Positions 13,602 to 20,369 of a stretch of DNA of 21,335 nt are shown one piece after another. The stretch comes from Minisyncoccota bacterium (GTDB lineage Bacteria > Patescibacteriota > Microgenomatia > UBA1400 > PJMF01), in NCBI GenBank assembly GCA_012799795.1, contig JAAZKO010000023.1, forward strand, positions 1-21,335, read 5' to 3'. The notes below the pieces were generated by a model. That model made no database searches. It was not told the origin of the DNA and saw only the letters and a list, made by a program, of their open reading frames with translations. Position 1 is the stretch's first letter. Every line of letters starts with the position of its first letter. Position numbers and translations under genes: made by a program.

Positions 13602-15803
13602 ATGAAAAAACAAAATTTAATTGCCAAATTTTTTTTATTATTTTTTACTTTTTTCTTTTTCTTGATTTCAAGCCTGATATTTAGTAAAGCAGTGCTGGCA
13701 ACAAGCTATAGTATTGATCGAACGCAAATCGAGATATTCCTGCAAAGTGATGGTTCGGCCAAAGTGATTGAGCAACGCGCTTTTAATTTTCGAGGTGATT
13801 ATCGCTTTGTTTATCAGAAAATTAACTATCAAAACGATCAGAGTTTGTCTGATTCCGGAAGAGGCGAGGCATATTTCTTAAAGAATTTTGAACTTTGTGA
13901 GCTTGATCAAAGTAGTGGAGTGTCTAAATATAATTGTTATGAATTACTAGAACAGAATGAAGTAAATTTAATTGAAGCTCGCAGTAATCCCGATAATACT
14001 TTTTATTTAGAACAACGAGCTAGAGAATATTTTTTGCAATGGCACTATCAAGCTCTCAACGAAACAAAAATTTTTGAACTACGTTATGAAATTGAAAATC
14101 TACTAACTCAACAAGATAGTGTTGCGGAATTGTACTGGCAATTTGTGGGTGACGATTGGGAAGTAGCTCATGGGGCTATTGAGATCTCTGTTTATTTACC
14201 AAGCAACTTTTTAGCTTCGCAATTGAGAGAGGTTCAGGCTTGGGGCCACGGTCCTTTGGCTGGAACAGCAAGCATTGATGCTTTGCCTAATGATAATGCT
14301 TTATATGGCATTCATTTTAACGCGCCTTTTTTGCCTGTTGCTCAATTTTTAGAAGGACGAGTAATTTTACCCATGGAAGCTTTAATAGATGTTGAAACTC
14401 TGCCCGCTGGCACATCAAATCTTCAAGAGATTATCGAACAAGAACAAGAATTTATTGCTAAAACAGAAGCGAAGCTAAAAAGAGAAGAGCTGATTGTTAA
14501 GACTTTCTTTCTTATTTCTTTATTATTGAGTATTTTAGGTATCATATGGTTTGTGCAAAGTTTGTTAGCTCATCTAAAATTGGCTAAAGAAGAGCGCTTA
14601 CAAGTTCTGCCAGGAGTGTGGGAGCCACCTAGCGATTTAGAACCGGCTCTAGTTTATCAATTGTTGCATAAGACTAAAAAGTTAAATCCCACTGTTTTTA
14701 CAGCAACTGTTTTGTCGCTGGTGCATAAGAAAGTCTGTCGGATTGTGCGTAGTGATAAAAAAGAGGGTTTTATCAAAAAAGATTATCGTTATTTTCTGGA
14801 GTTGACCGACAAAGCAGAGCGAGTGTCATTATCCGTGATCGAGCAGGAAGTTTTTGATTTTTTATTCAAAATCGTTGGCGGACATTATATTCGTTATTAT
14901 CATCGATCCAGTCGCCAGTGGATTAATGAACAGAAATTTAATCAGTTGTGGCGCAAAGCTAATCCTGAGGGCAGTCGCGATGATTTATTGAGCGAAAAAG
15001 AGCAAACTCGGCAAAATTTAGATTTACAAGACATTGCCAAATATACTAAAACTTATGCTAGTAGTAGCTATCTGTTGTTTCAAAGTTTAGAAAAAAAAGC
15101 TTTCGAAGCTAATTTAGCCGATGGCTATTTTGATCAGAAGTCTCATCAATATGCCAGTGGTTTAAGTAATTTAAAATTATTTATTAGCCCCTTAATTAGT
15201 TTCTTTTTAATTTTTGTTCTTGGCAATTTTTCATCCACTGTTGAATCTCTTCTAAGCGAATCTTGGCTAACTTTTACTTGGCCACTTATTATTGGCAATT
15301 TACTAATTGGTACCAGTGCTGCAGTAGTAATGTTGATTCTGCAATATGCTAGTGAAAAAAGAACTGAAAAAGGTCATCGCGAAGCCGAACAGTGGTTGTC
15401 TTTTAAGAAGCATTTAAAGGATTATAAAAAGACTAAAAATTATGCCATTGATTCAATTATTCTTTGGGAAAAGTATTTGGTTTATGGCACTTTATTTGGC
15501 GTATCAATGAAGGCTCTTTCACAGTTACCAGTTAAATTTAAAGATTGGTCACCAGCCGATCAACAGATGTTGGTAAATTATTGGGGAATGTCGAGCGTTA
15601 ATTTAACGAAGTCCGCTGTACTTGATATGAGTAATTTTAATTTGGGTAGTATTACTCACTCACTTAACTCTTTAGGTGGAGCTTTTCAAACTATTAGCAG
15701 TGGCGTATCACGTAGTTATGGTGCCAGCGGCGGTGGCTCAAGCGGTGGTTTTTCTGGAGGGGGAGGTGGTGGCGGTGGTGGTGGCGGCGGTGGCGCTGGT
15801 TAA
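13602..15803 (+). CDS. DUF2207 family membrane protein with poly-glycine tail
   Basis: 733 residues. Signal peptide or first helix at about 8-34 (Phe-rich), then an extracytoplasmic DUF2207 domain (about 35-290; YSIDRTQIEIFLQSDGSAKVIEQRAFNF). A membrane helix follows (299-323), then a cytoplasmic part with the family motif GVWEPPSDLEPALVYQLL (338-355) and a winged-helix-like stretch (362-380). Two further helices lie at about 525-543 and 557-582. The C-terminus is SSGGFSGG followed by 13 consecutive Gly (residues 719-731), typical of the family. The function of DUF2207 proteins is unknown. It has its own promoter. The next gene on this strand, thrS, has a separate promoter starting 32 bp after the stop, so the two are probably not co-regulated. 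Confidence 0.9.
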   Translation: MKKQNLIAKFFLLFFTFFFFLISSLIFSKAVLATSYSIDRTQIEIFLQSDGSAKVIEQRAFNFRGDYRFVYQKINYQNDQSLSDSGRGEAYFLKNFELCELDQSSGVSKYNCYELLEQNEVNLIEARSNPDNTFYLEQRAREYFLQWHYQALNETKIFELRYEIENLLTQQDSVAELYWQFVGDDWEVAHGAIEISVYLPSNFLASQLREVQAWGHGPLAGTASIDALPNDNALYGIHFNAPFLPVAQFLEGRVILPMEALIDVETLPAGTSNLQEIIEQEQEFIAKTEAKLKREELIVKTFFLISLLLSILGIIWFVQSLLAHLKLAKEERLQVLPGVWEPPSDLEPALVYQLLHKTKKLNPTVFTATVLSLVHKKVCRIVRSDKKEGFIKKDYRYFLELTDKAERVSLSVIEQEVFDFLFKIVGGHYIRYYHRSSRQWINEQKFNQLWRKANPEGSRDDLLSEKEQTRQNLDLQDIAKYTKTYASSSYLLFQSLEKKAFEANLADGYFDQKSHQYASGLSNLKLFISPLISFFLIFVLGNFSSTVESLLSESWLTFTWPLIIGNLLIGTSAAVVMLILQYASEKRTEKGHREAEQWLSFKKHLKDYKKTKNYAIDSIILWEKYLVYGTLFGVSMKALSQLPVKFKDWSPADQQMLVNYWGMSSVNLTKSAVLDMSNFNLGSITHSLNSLGGAFQTISSGVSRSYGASGGGSSGGFSGGGGGGGGGGGGGAG

Positions 15804-15834
15804 GCCAATTTTTGATTAATCAAGCTTATTTTTA

Positions 15835-15843
15835 TGCTATAAT
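15835..15843 (+). promoter_or_regulatory. Extended -10 promoter of the thr leader and thrS
   Basis: TGCTATAAT: perfect TATAAT (15838-15843) with TGC extension. TTGATT at 15812-15817 is a poor -35 at 20-bp spacing. The -10 ends 8 nt before the leader-peptide ATG at 15852, so +1 falls on or next to that ATG. Confidence 0.72.
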
Positions 15844-15851
15844 GACTAGCA

Positions 15852-15893
15852 ATGTTAAACATTATCTCAACTACCAACACTACTAGCCCCTAA
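15852..15893 (+). CDS. Threonine-rich leader peptide controlling thrS
   Basis: A 13-codon ORF, MLNIISTTNTTSP then TAA, too short for routine gene calling. Four of 13 codons are Thr (ACT, ACC, ACT, ACT at 15870-15875 and 15879-15884), clustered just before the stop. It starts 8 nt after a perfect extended -10, has no Shine-Dalgarno sequence, and is therefore probably translated from a leaderless transcript. The stop codon lies in the loop of hairpin 1:2 of the following attenuator, the usual position in ribosome-mediated attenuation. The expected role is to sense charged tRNA-Thr: slow decoding stalls the ribosome over segment 1 and permits thrS transcription. pheM upstream of pheST in E. coli is a known parallel for a synthetase gene. 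The sequence features are seen directly; the regulation is inferred. Confidence 0.78.
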   Translation: MLNIISTTNTTSP

Positions 15894-15963
15894 CGGGTTG
15901 TTGTGTAATGGAGTTTTAGATAATTGAACAAAGACACAGACCCGCAGGCAAGGCGGGTTTTTT
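15877..15963 (+). promoter_or_regulatory. Transcription attenuator with three alternative pairings
   Basis: Segment 1 (15877-15889) pairs with segment 2 (15895-15906): 77-80 with 103-106, 82-83 with 100-101, 85-89 with 95-99, loop CTAAC. Segment 2 can instead pair with segment 3 (15934-15943): 95-99 with 39-43 and 102-106 with 34-38, with a two-base bulge at 100-101. Segment 3 includes bases 15940-15943, four of the six bases in the 5' arm of the terminator, so 2:3 and the terminator exclude each other. A ribosome stalled at the Thr codons covers segment 1 and frees 2 for antitermination. A ribosome at the leader stop (15891-15893) covers segment 2 and allows termination. Confidence 0.75.
15940..15963 (+). 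terminator. Intrinsic terminator (attenuator) in the thrS leader
   Basis: ACCCGC / GCGGGT stem with 7-nt loop AGGCAAG, followed by T through 15963. It lies 58 bp before the thrS start and about 137 bp after the end of DUF2207, within the thrS transcript, as expected of an attenuator. Confidence 0.85.
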
Positions 15964-16021
15964 GATAGCAATTATCTGTAAAATTCATTAAAATGATTAA
16001 TAGACAAAGATGGAAGGACTT

Positions 16022-18037
16022 ATGAATCAAGAAGAAAAATTATTTGCGCTGCGCCATAGTGCCGAGCACGTGTTAACGCTGGCGATGGAGCGACTTTATT
16101 CACCTAATAAAAAAAATCAAGGCAAGATCAAAACAGCTGGTGGGGAATACAAACTAACTAAGCCAGCGATTGTGAAGGCAATGGGGCCAGCTATTGCTGA
16201 GGGTTTTTATTTTGATTTTGATTTATCCAAAGAAGCGGAAAAAGCAGGTTTCCGTTTAATTGAAGCTGATTTAGCTAAAATTGAAAAGGAAATGGCTAAG
16301 TTAATCGAGCAAAATTTTCCAATGCAGCGTATGGAAATATCTATCGACTTAGCGCGAGCTATTTTTCATGACAATCCATATAAACAAGAATTATTGGATG
16401 ACTTAGCCAAATTAGATGCTCGAGAGACTCAAGTTGATCCAGTTTCTCTGCGCTTAGATCAAGAGCATGAATTGGTGGAGCCGGGGATAGTTAGTATTTA
16501 TTTAACCGCTAATGCTGATCAGATCAAAGCTGATAAACAATTGCTAGAAGGTTTAATGTCTAGCAAACTGGCTGATGCCCAAAGCCGGATTAATTTACAA
16601 AGTTTTGTGGATTTATGTAAAGGTCCTCACGTTGAAAAAATCGGCGAAATTAAAGCTTTTAAATTATTAAACATTGCGGGTGCCTACTGGCGAGGCAGTG
16701 AAGACAATAAGATGTTAACTCGCATTTATGGTACTGCTTTTTTCAATCAAGCCGATTTGGATGAGTTTCTAAAAAATCGTCAATTAGCGCTGGAGCGTAA
16801 TCACCGTAAAATTGGTAAAGAAATGGGTCTCTTTGCGGTGATTAATGAGATTGGGCAGGGGCTTCCAGTGTGGTTGCCCAATGGTTATGCGATGCGCCGA
16901 GCCATTGAAGATTATATGATTTTGTTTGAGCGAAGTTTTGGCTATAGCCACGTTTTAACCCCTCATATTCATCGCAAAGAATTATTTGAAAAATCGGGCC
17001 ATTTAGGGTTTTATGATGAAAGTATGTACCCACCATTGACTTATCAAGAGGGGGGGGATGATTCGGTGGCAGATGAAACATATTATCTAAAACCAATGAA
17101 CTGTCCCGCTGCGATGATGATCTACAAACTTGAGCCTCACAGCTATCGTGAACTACCAATAAAGCTAGGTGAGTTTGGTACAGTTTATCGTCGGGAAAAA
17201 TCTGGTGAATTGCACGGTTTGCAAAGAGTTCGTGGTTTTACGCAAAATGATGCTCATATCTTTTGTACTGCTGAGCAGTTGAAAGACCAGTTTTTAGAAG
17301 TGATGAAGATGTTGGAAATTTTTTATAAAGCTGTCGGTTTTGATAATTACAAATTTAGATTATCAGTTTCTGATCCTGAAGACAAAAAATTTCAAGTTTG
17401 TGGTTCGCTGGCGGATTGGCAAAAAGCGGAAAACACCATGCGCGAAATTCTTGATGAAGCGGGAGTGGAGTATGAAGAAGTCAAAGGCGACGCGGCTTTT
17501 TATGGTCCTAAACTAGATGCGCAAGCGATCAATGTTTTTGGTAAAGAAGATAGTATTTCCACTATTCAGGTAGATTTTAATTTACCGGAGCGTTTTGGAG
17601 TGAGTTATATTGACGAAGAAGGTAAGGAGCAGAGACCGTTTGTTATTCATCGAGCTTTAATTGGTTCTTTTGAACGCTTCTTTGCTTTTTTAATCGAACA
17701 TCATGGGGGAGATTTTCCACTATGGTTTGCTCCAGTGCAAGTAAAATTATTGCCTATTGCCGATCGGCATTTATCTTACACGCGATCGGTGATGGATAAA
17801 TTGCTTAGAGCAGGAGTGAGAGTGGCAATTGATGAGCGCTCAGAGCGTTTGCAGGCCAAAATTCGTCAAGCTGAAACAGAAAGAGTCCCACTAATGTTAA
17901 TCATTGGTGATAAGGAAGTGGAAAAGCAAGAATTGAGTTTACGCACCCGCGGCCAAGCCCAAGGCCTATTGAAAGAAGGCACAGTTAACTTAGATGAAAT
18001 TATCAAAAAAGCAAATACTTTGCCAGATTTGAGATAA
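16022..18037 (+). CDS. thrS: Threonyl-tRNA synthetase, lacking the TGS domain
   Basis: 671 residues from the ATG at 16022. An ATG at 16010 adds MEGL, but AAGGA lies 3 nt before 16022, the same geometry as rplJ and rplA. The enzyme charges tRNA-Thr with threonine. The editing domain opens almost at once: HSAEH (12-16) and CKGPH (199-203) supply the His/His/Cys/His site, with FKLLNIAGAYWRGS (213-226). Class II core: motif 1 around GLPVWLPNGYAMRR (280-293), KPMNCP (357-362), motif 2 YRREKSGELHGLQRVRGFTQ (389-408) with DAHIF, and motif 3 with VIHRALIGSFERFF (541-554). Predicted zinc ligands Cys361, His412 and His543 are present. The anticodon-binding domain occupies about 565-671. The ~60-residue N-terminal TGS domain is absent. 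NCPAAMM replaces the usual NCPGH. Expression is probably attenuated. The stop abuts the rplA stop with no gap. Confidence 0.97.
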   Translation: MNQEEKLFALRHSAEHVLTLAMERLYSPNKKNQGKIKTAGGEYKLTKPAIVKAMGPAIAEGFYFDFDLSKEAEKAGFRLIEADLAKIEKEMAKLIEQNFPMQRMEISIDLARAIFHDNPYKQELLDDLAKLDARETQVDPVSLRLDQEHELVEPGIVSIYLTANADQIKADKQLLEGLMSSKLADAQSRINLQSFVDLCKGPHVEKIGEIKAFKLLNIAGAYWRGSEDNKMLTRIYGTAFFNQADLDEFLKNRQLALERNHRKIGKEMGLFAVINEIGQGLPVWLPNGYAMRRAIEDYMILFERSFGYSHVLTPHIHRKELFEKSGHLGFYDESMYPPLTYQEGGDDSVADETYYLKPMNCPAAMMIYKLEPHSYRELPIKLGEFGTVYRREKSGELHGLQRVRGFTQNDAHIFCTAEQLKDQFLEVMKMLEIFYKAVGFDNYKFRLSVSDPEDKKFQVCGSLADWQKAENTMREILDEAGVEYEEVKGDAAFYGPKLDAQAINVFGKEDSISTIQVDFNLPERFGVSYIDEEGKEQRPFVIHRALIGSFERFFAFLIEHHGGDFPLWFAPVQVKLLPIADRHLSYTRSVMDKLLRAGVRVAIDERSERLQAKIRQAETERVPLMLIIGDKEVEKQELSLRTRGQAQGLLKEGTVNLDEIIKKANTLPDLR

Positions 18038-18862
18038 TTATTTTTCTTCTTCTAATTCGTAGTTAACTCTAACGGCTGGGCCCATTGAAGGAGCAATAAC
18101 TAACTTAACAATTTTGTTTTTTAAAGCTCGAATAATTGTTAGTAAATTTTCTTCTAGCATTTTGTCATCCATGCTCACTTTGCCAATTACCAAATGCATT
18201 AATGGAGCTTTTTTCTCTGTTTTGAGCGTAAAATTACCAGCTTCCAGTTCTTTTTTCTTCAATTCTGGCTTGGGAGTTAAAGTGCCATTTTTAGGATTAG
18301 GCATCAAACCTTTCGGTCCCAAGATTTTCGCTAATTTGGCGAGCTTAGGCATTAATTCCGGTGAAGCCAAAAGCACATCAAAATCGATTTTGCCCTCTTC
18401 AACATCAGCCAAAACTTGATCATTAGCAATCACGACTTTAACACTTTTGCCAGTACTGTGGGGCAAGTTTAAACTAACACTAGTGCCGATTTCTCTTAGC
18501 ACAATGTGTGCTTCTACAGAGGCATCAAATTTGGCATAAGAAAACTTTTTGACTAAGGCAATTGCTTTAGCTGGATCATAGCTTTTAGTTTTGTCTAATT
18601 GAGCTCTGACAGCTTGATATTTCTTACCACGAATTTTTTTGCTTTTTTTAGCCAAAGTTGGCTTTTTTTGCTCACTAGCTTCTTTTTTCTTTGATACTTT
18701 ATCTGCTTTGTCTGCTTTATCCGCTTTGTCCGCTTTAGCGACTTTGCCAGTTTTAGCATCACTAGTTTGATCTAGCTTTTCCTCACTCTCTGTCTTTTTA
18801 GCCTTGATAACTTTGACCTTGCTCTCAGTTTGAGCCATGTCGACATTTTTTTTGCTTCCCAT
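18038..18862 (-). CDS. rplA: Ribosomal protein uL1 with a ~75-residue Lys/Ala/Asp-rich N-terminal extension
   Basis: 274 residues against about 230 for usual L1. The conserved protein starts near residue 75 (KKIRGKKYQAV...YDPAKAIALVKKF). It includes LNLPHSTGKSVKVVIA (131-146), the signature ILGPKGLMPNPKNGTLTPK (180-198) and the C-terminal SMGPAVRVN (259-267). L1 forms the mobile stalk beside the E site. The extension contains four KAD units (about 43-54) encoded by near-identical 9-bp repeats. The start is supported by AAAGGA three nt before the ATG at 18862. Domain I is slightly shortened between HIVLREIG and TSVSLNLPH compared with typical L1. It is the last gene of secE-nusG-rplK-rplA. A hairpin at 18879-18918 may bind L1. 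Confidence 0.95.
   Translation of the reverse strand: MGSKKNVDMAQTESKVKVIKAKKTESEEKLDQTSDAKTGKVAKADKADKADKADKVSKKKEASEQKKPTLAKKSKKIRGKKYQAVRAQLDKTKSYDPAKAIALVKKFSYAKFDASVEAHIVLREIGTSVSLNLPHSTGKSVKVVIANDQVLADVEEGKIDFDVLLASPELMPKLAKLAKILGPKGLMPNPKNGTLTPKPELKKKELEAGNFTLKTEKKAPLMHLVIGKVSMDDKMLEENLLTIIRALKNKIVKLVIAPSMGPAVRVNYELEEEK
18702..18737. repeat. Four 9-bp tandem repeats inside rplA
   Basis: TCTGCTTTG, TCTGCTTTA, TCCGCTTTG, TCCGCTTTA in tandem (plus-strand reading), encoding repeated Lys-Ala-Asp in the disordered N-terminal extension. It alternates in a two-unit pattern, suggesting an 18-bp duplication. Confidence 0.85.
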
Positions 18863-18878
18863 AATTCCTTTCTTTTAA

Positions 18879-18918
18879 CGTGGTGCAAACGACTGGGGTA
18901 AAGCTTAAGTCTGCCACG
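18879..18918 (-). promoter_or_regulatory. Candidate L1-binding hairpin between rplK and rplA
   Basis: On the minus strand CGTGG (18914-18918) pairs with CCACG (18879-18883), and inside it GACT (18908-18911) pairs with AGTC (18891-18894). The internal loop between them is asymmetric (2 nt against 7 nt). This stem, asymmetric loop and stem arrangement resembles known L1 sites on rRNA and L11/L1 mRNAs (from memory). It sits just upstream of the rplA ribosome-binding site, where L1 binding would repress translation. Confidence 0.5.
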
Positions 18919-18961
18919 CTAATATTTTTTAATCTTTTAATTTTTTAATTTTTAATCTTAA

Positions 18962-19387
18962 TTAATCAACAATATCAACACCCATGCTTTGGGCAGCACC
19001 CATTACAGTCTGCATCGCTGCTTCAACATCTTTAGTGTTTAGATCGGCCAATTTTTCCTCAGCAATTTCTCTAACTTGGGCTTTACTTAGTTTGCCTTTG
19101 TTTTCTCTACCCGCTAAAGCGCTACCTTTTTTTAGTTTAATTTTTTGTTTAATTAAATCAGAAACAGGAGGTAGTTTAAGAGTAAAAGTAAAAGAGCGAT
19201 CTTCATAAACAGTGATTTCCGCAGGAATAATTTGCCCACGTTTGTCGGCGCTCTGCTCATTATATTGTTTAATAAAATCCATCATGTTAATGCCGGCTTG
19301 ACCTAAAATTGGGCCAACTGGAGGAGCAGGAGTAGCACTACCTGCTGGTAAATTTAACTTTAAGATTTGTTTAACTTTTTTTGCCAT
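18962..19387 (-). CDS. rplK: Ribosomal protein uL11
   Basis: 141 residues, normal length. Signature LNLPAGSATPAPPVGPILGQ (13-32) with the proline-rich linker, then GINMMDFIKQYNEQ (34-47), PAEITVYEDRSFTF (56-69) and the C-terminal rRNA-binding domain ending MGAAQSMGVDIVD. L11 binds the GTPase-associated centre of 23S rRNA. Its start is 13 nt after the nusG stop, so it is in the secE-nusG-rplK-rplA operon. The ribosome-binding site is a GAAAGAAAG run rather than a clean GGAGG. The 99-bp gap to rplA holds a possible L1 site and an AT-rich stretch. Confidence 0.98.
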   Translation of the reverse strand: MAKKVKQILKLNLPAGSATPAPPVGPILGQAGINMMDFIKQYNEQSADKRGQIIPAEITVYEDRSFTFTLKLPPVSDLIKQKIKLKKGSALAGRENKGKLSKAQVREIAEEKLADLNTKDVEAAMQTVMGAAQSMGVDIVD

Positions 19388-19400
19388 TGCTTTCTTTCTA

Positions 19401-20123
19401 TTAAACTTTCTTGACTTGTAAAAAATCTAATTCAACCGGAGTTTCTCGACCAAAAATATTAATTAAGACGCTAACTTTACCTCTTTCCTCATCAATATTG
19501 TCAACGGTGCCAAGGAAATCATTAAATGGTCCGTCGGTAATGCGAACTGCTTCACCATCAACAAAATCCGCCTTATACTGAGTGTCACTTTGTTCAGCAT
19601 ATTTCATAATGGCCTCAACCTCACTTTTTGGGAGTGGGGTAGGACGACTACTCATACCGACAAAGCCGGTGACACCTTCGGTAGTACGAATAGCTAGCCA
19701 GGCGTTATCTGTCATTTCCATTTCAACTAAAATATAGCCAGGAAAAATCTTTTCACTAACTGTGCGTCTTTGACCACGTCTAATTTGAATTTTGTCCTGA
19801 GTGGGAATAAAAACACGTAAGATTTTATCTAACAAGTGTAGGGTTTCAGTTCTTTGACGCAAAGCCTCGGCTACTTTTTTCTCATGACCAGAATAAACGT
19901 GAACCACATACCAACGAGCTTTTTTGTTAGCTTCTTGGCTAATAAGGATTAAGTTGTCTTCAATTCTTTGTTCAGTTTTGCTTTTTTCTTTATCCTCAGC
20001 TTCGTCCTTGTTTTTCTTATCAGCTACAGCAGGAACGTCTTTAGCTTTGCTTGCTTTTTTTGACTTTAGAGCAGTTTTTTTCACTGTTTTAGTTTTAGTT
20101 TTGCTGTCTTTACGCTTTGCCAT
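19401..20123 (-). CDS. nusG: Transcription termination/antitermination factor NusG with a Lys-rich N-terminal extension
   Basis: 240 residues against about 180 for usual NusG. The first ~68 residues are a highly charged Lys/Ala/Asp/Glu extension. The NGN domain follows (about 69-165: ARWYVVHVYSGHEKKVAEAL ... FPGYILVEMEM ... TTEGVTGFVG), then a KOW domain (about 186-240: GEAVRITDGPFNDFLGTVDNI). NusG binds RNA polymerase and links it to Rho or the ribosome. It lies 46 bp downstream of secE and has an additional extended -10 at the end of secE. AAAGG is present about 5 nt before the ATG. A smaller NusG could start internally, but there is no Met near residue 68, so the extension appears genuine. 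Confidence 0.95.
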   Translation of the reverse strand: MAKRKDSKTKTKTVKKTALKSKKASKAKDVPAVADKKNKDEAEDKEKSKTEQRIEDNLILISQEANKKARWYVVHVYSGHEKKVAEALRQRTETLHLLDKILRVFIPTQDKIQIRRGQRRTVSEKIFPGYILVEMEMTDNAWLAIRTTEGVTGFVGMSSRPTPLPKSEVEAIMKYAEQSDTQYKADFVDGEAVRITDGPFNDFLGTVDNIDEERGKVSVLINIFGRETPVELDFLQVKKV

Positions 20124-20158
20124 AAATGCCTTTTACCTTGCTTTTTTTGCGAAAAACT

Positions 20159-20167
20159 ATTATACCA
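20159..20167 (-). promoter_or_regulatory. Extended -10 promoter upstream of nusG
   Basis: Minus strand reads TGGTATAAT: perfect TATAAT (20159-20164) with TGG extension, just past the secE stop. +1 near 20152 gives a leader of about 28 nt containing the AAAGG ribosome-binding site. No -35 is recognisable. Confidence 0.55.
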
Positions 20168-20169
20168 GA

Positions 20170-20352
20170 TTAAACAAAAAGTGCTATCAGCTTTTGCAAG
20201 ATAAAATCGAAGAAACCAACATAGAGAGCTAATAAGAGACTGACCACTACTACCAAGATGCTTAAATTTTTGGTAGTTTTTTTATCAGGCCAGGTGGTTT
20301 TGCCAAGTTCGGTCTTAACTTCCAGTAAATATTTTTTAATTGCTTGCAACAT
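20170..20352 (-). CDS. secE: Preprotein translocase subunit SecE
   Basis: 60 residues from the ATG at 20352, typical of short bacterial SecE. An amphipathic helix MLQAIKKYLLEVKTELGKTT (1-20) is followed by the conserved TWPDKKTTK (20-28) and a single membrane helix (about 31-57). SecE clamps SecY in the translocon. Its place directly before nusG and rplK is the near-universal bacterial order, which supports the call. An in-frame GTG at 20370 would add six residues but overlaps the preceding stop codon and the proposed -10. The ATG fits a leaderless start 8 nt after that -10. Confidence 0.93.
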   Translation of the reverse strand: MLQAIKKYLLEVKTELGKTTWPDKKTTKNLSILVVVVSLLLALYVGFFDFILQKLIALFV

Positions 20353-20360
20353 AGACTGGC

Positions 20361-20369
20361 ATTTTATCA
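20361..20369 (-). promoter_or_regulatory. Extended -10 promoter of secE, overlapping the upstream stop codon
   Basis: Minus strand reads TGATAAAAT. TAAAAT is at 20361-20366 and the TGn extension is the TGA stop codon of the upstream gene (20367-20369). Eight nt separate it from the secE ATG, again the leaderless geometry. No -35 match is visible. Confidence 0.48.

Noticed and set aside
15800..16020. T-box riboswitch upstream of thrS
   Set aside because: No specifier stem or conserved T-box bulge sequence is present. The Thr-codon ORF and the three-way pairings explain the leader better.
16842..17159. Open frame antisense to thrS
   Set aside because: Lies entirely within the conserved catalytic core coding sequence; no independent support.
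18114..19208. Open frames antisense to rplA and rplK
   Set aside because: Shadows of confidently assigned ribosomal protein genes; hydrophobic translations without a ribosome-binding site.
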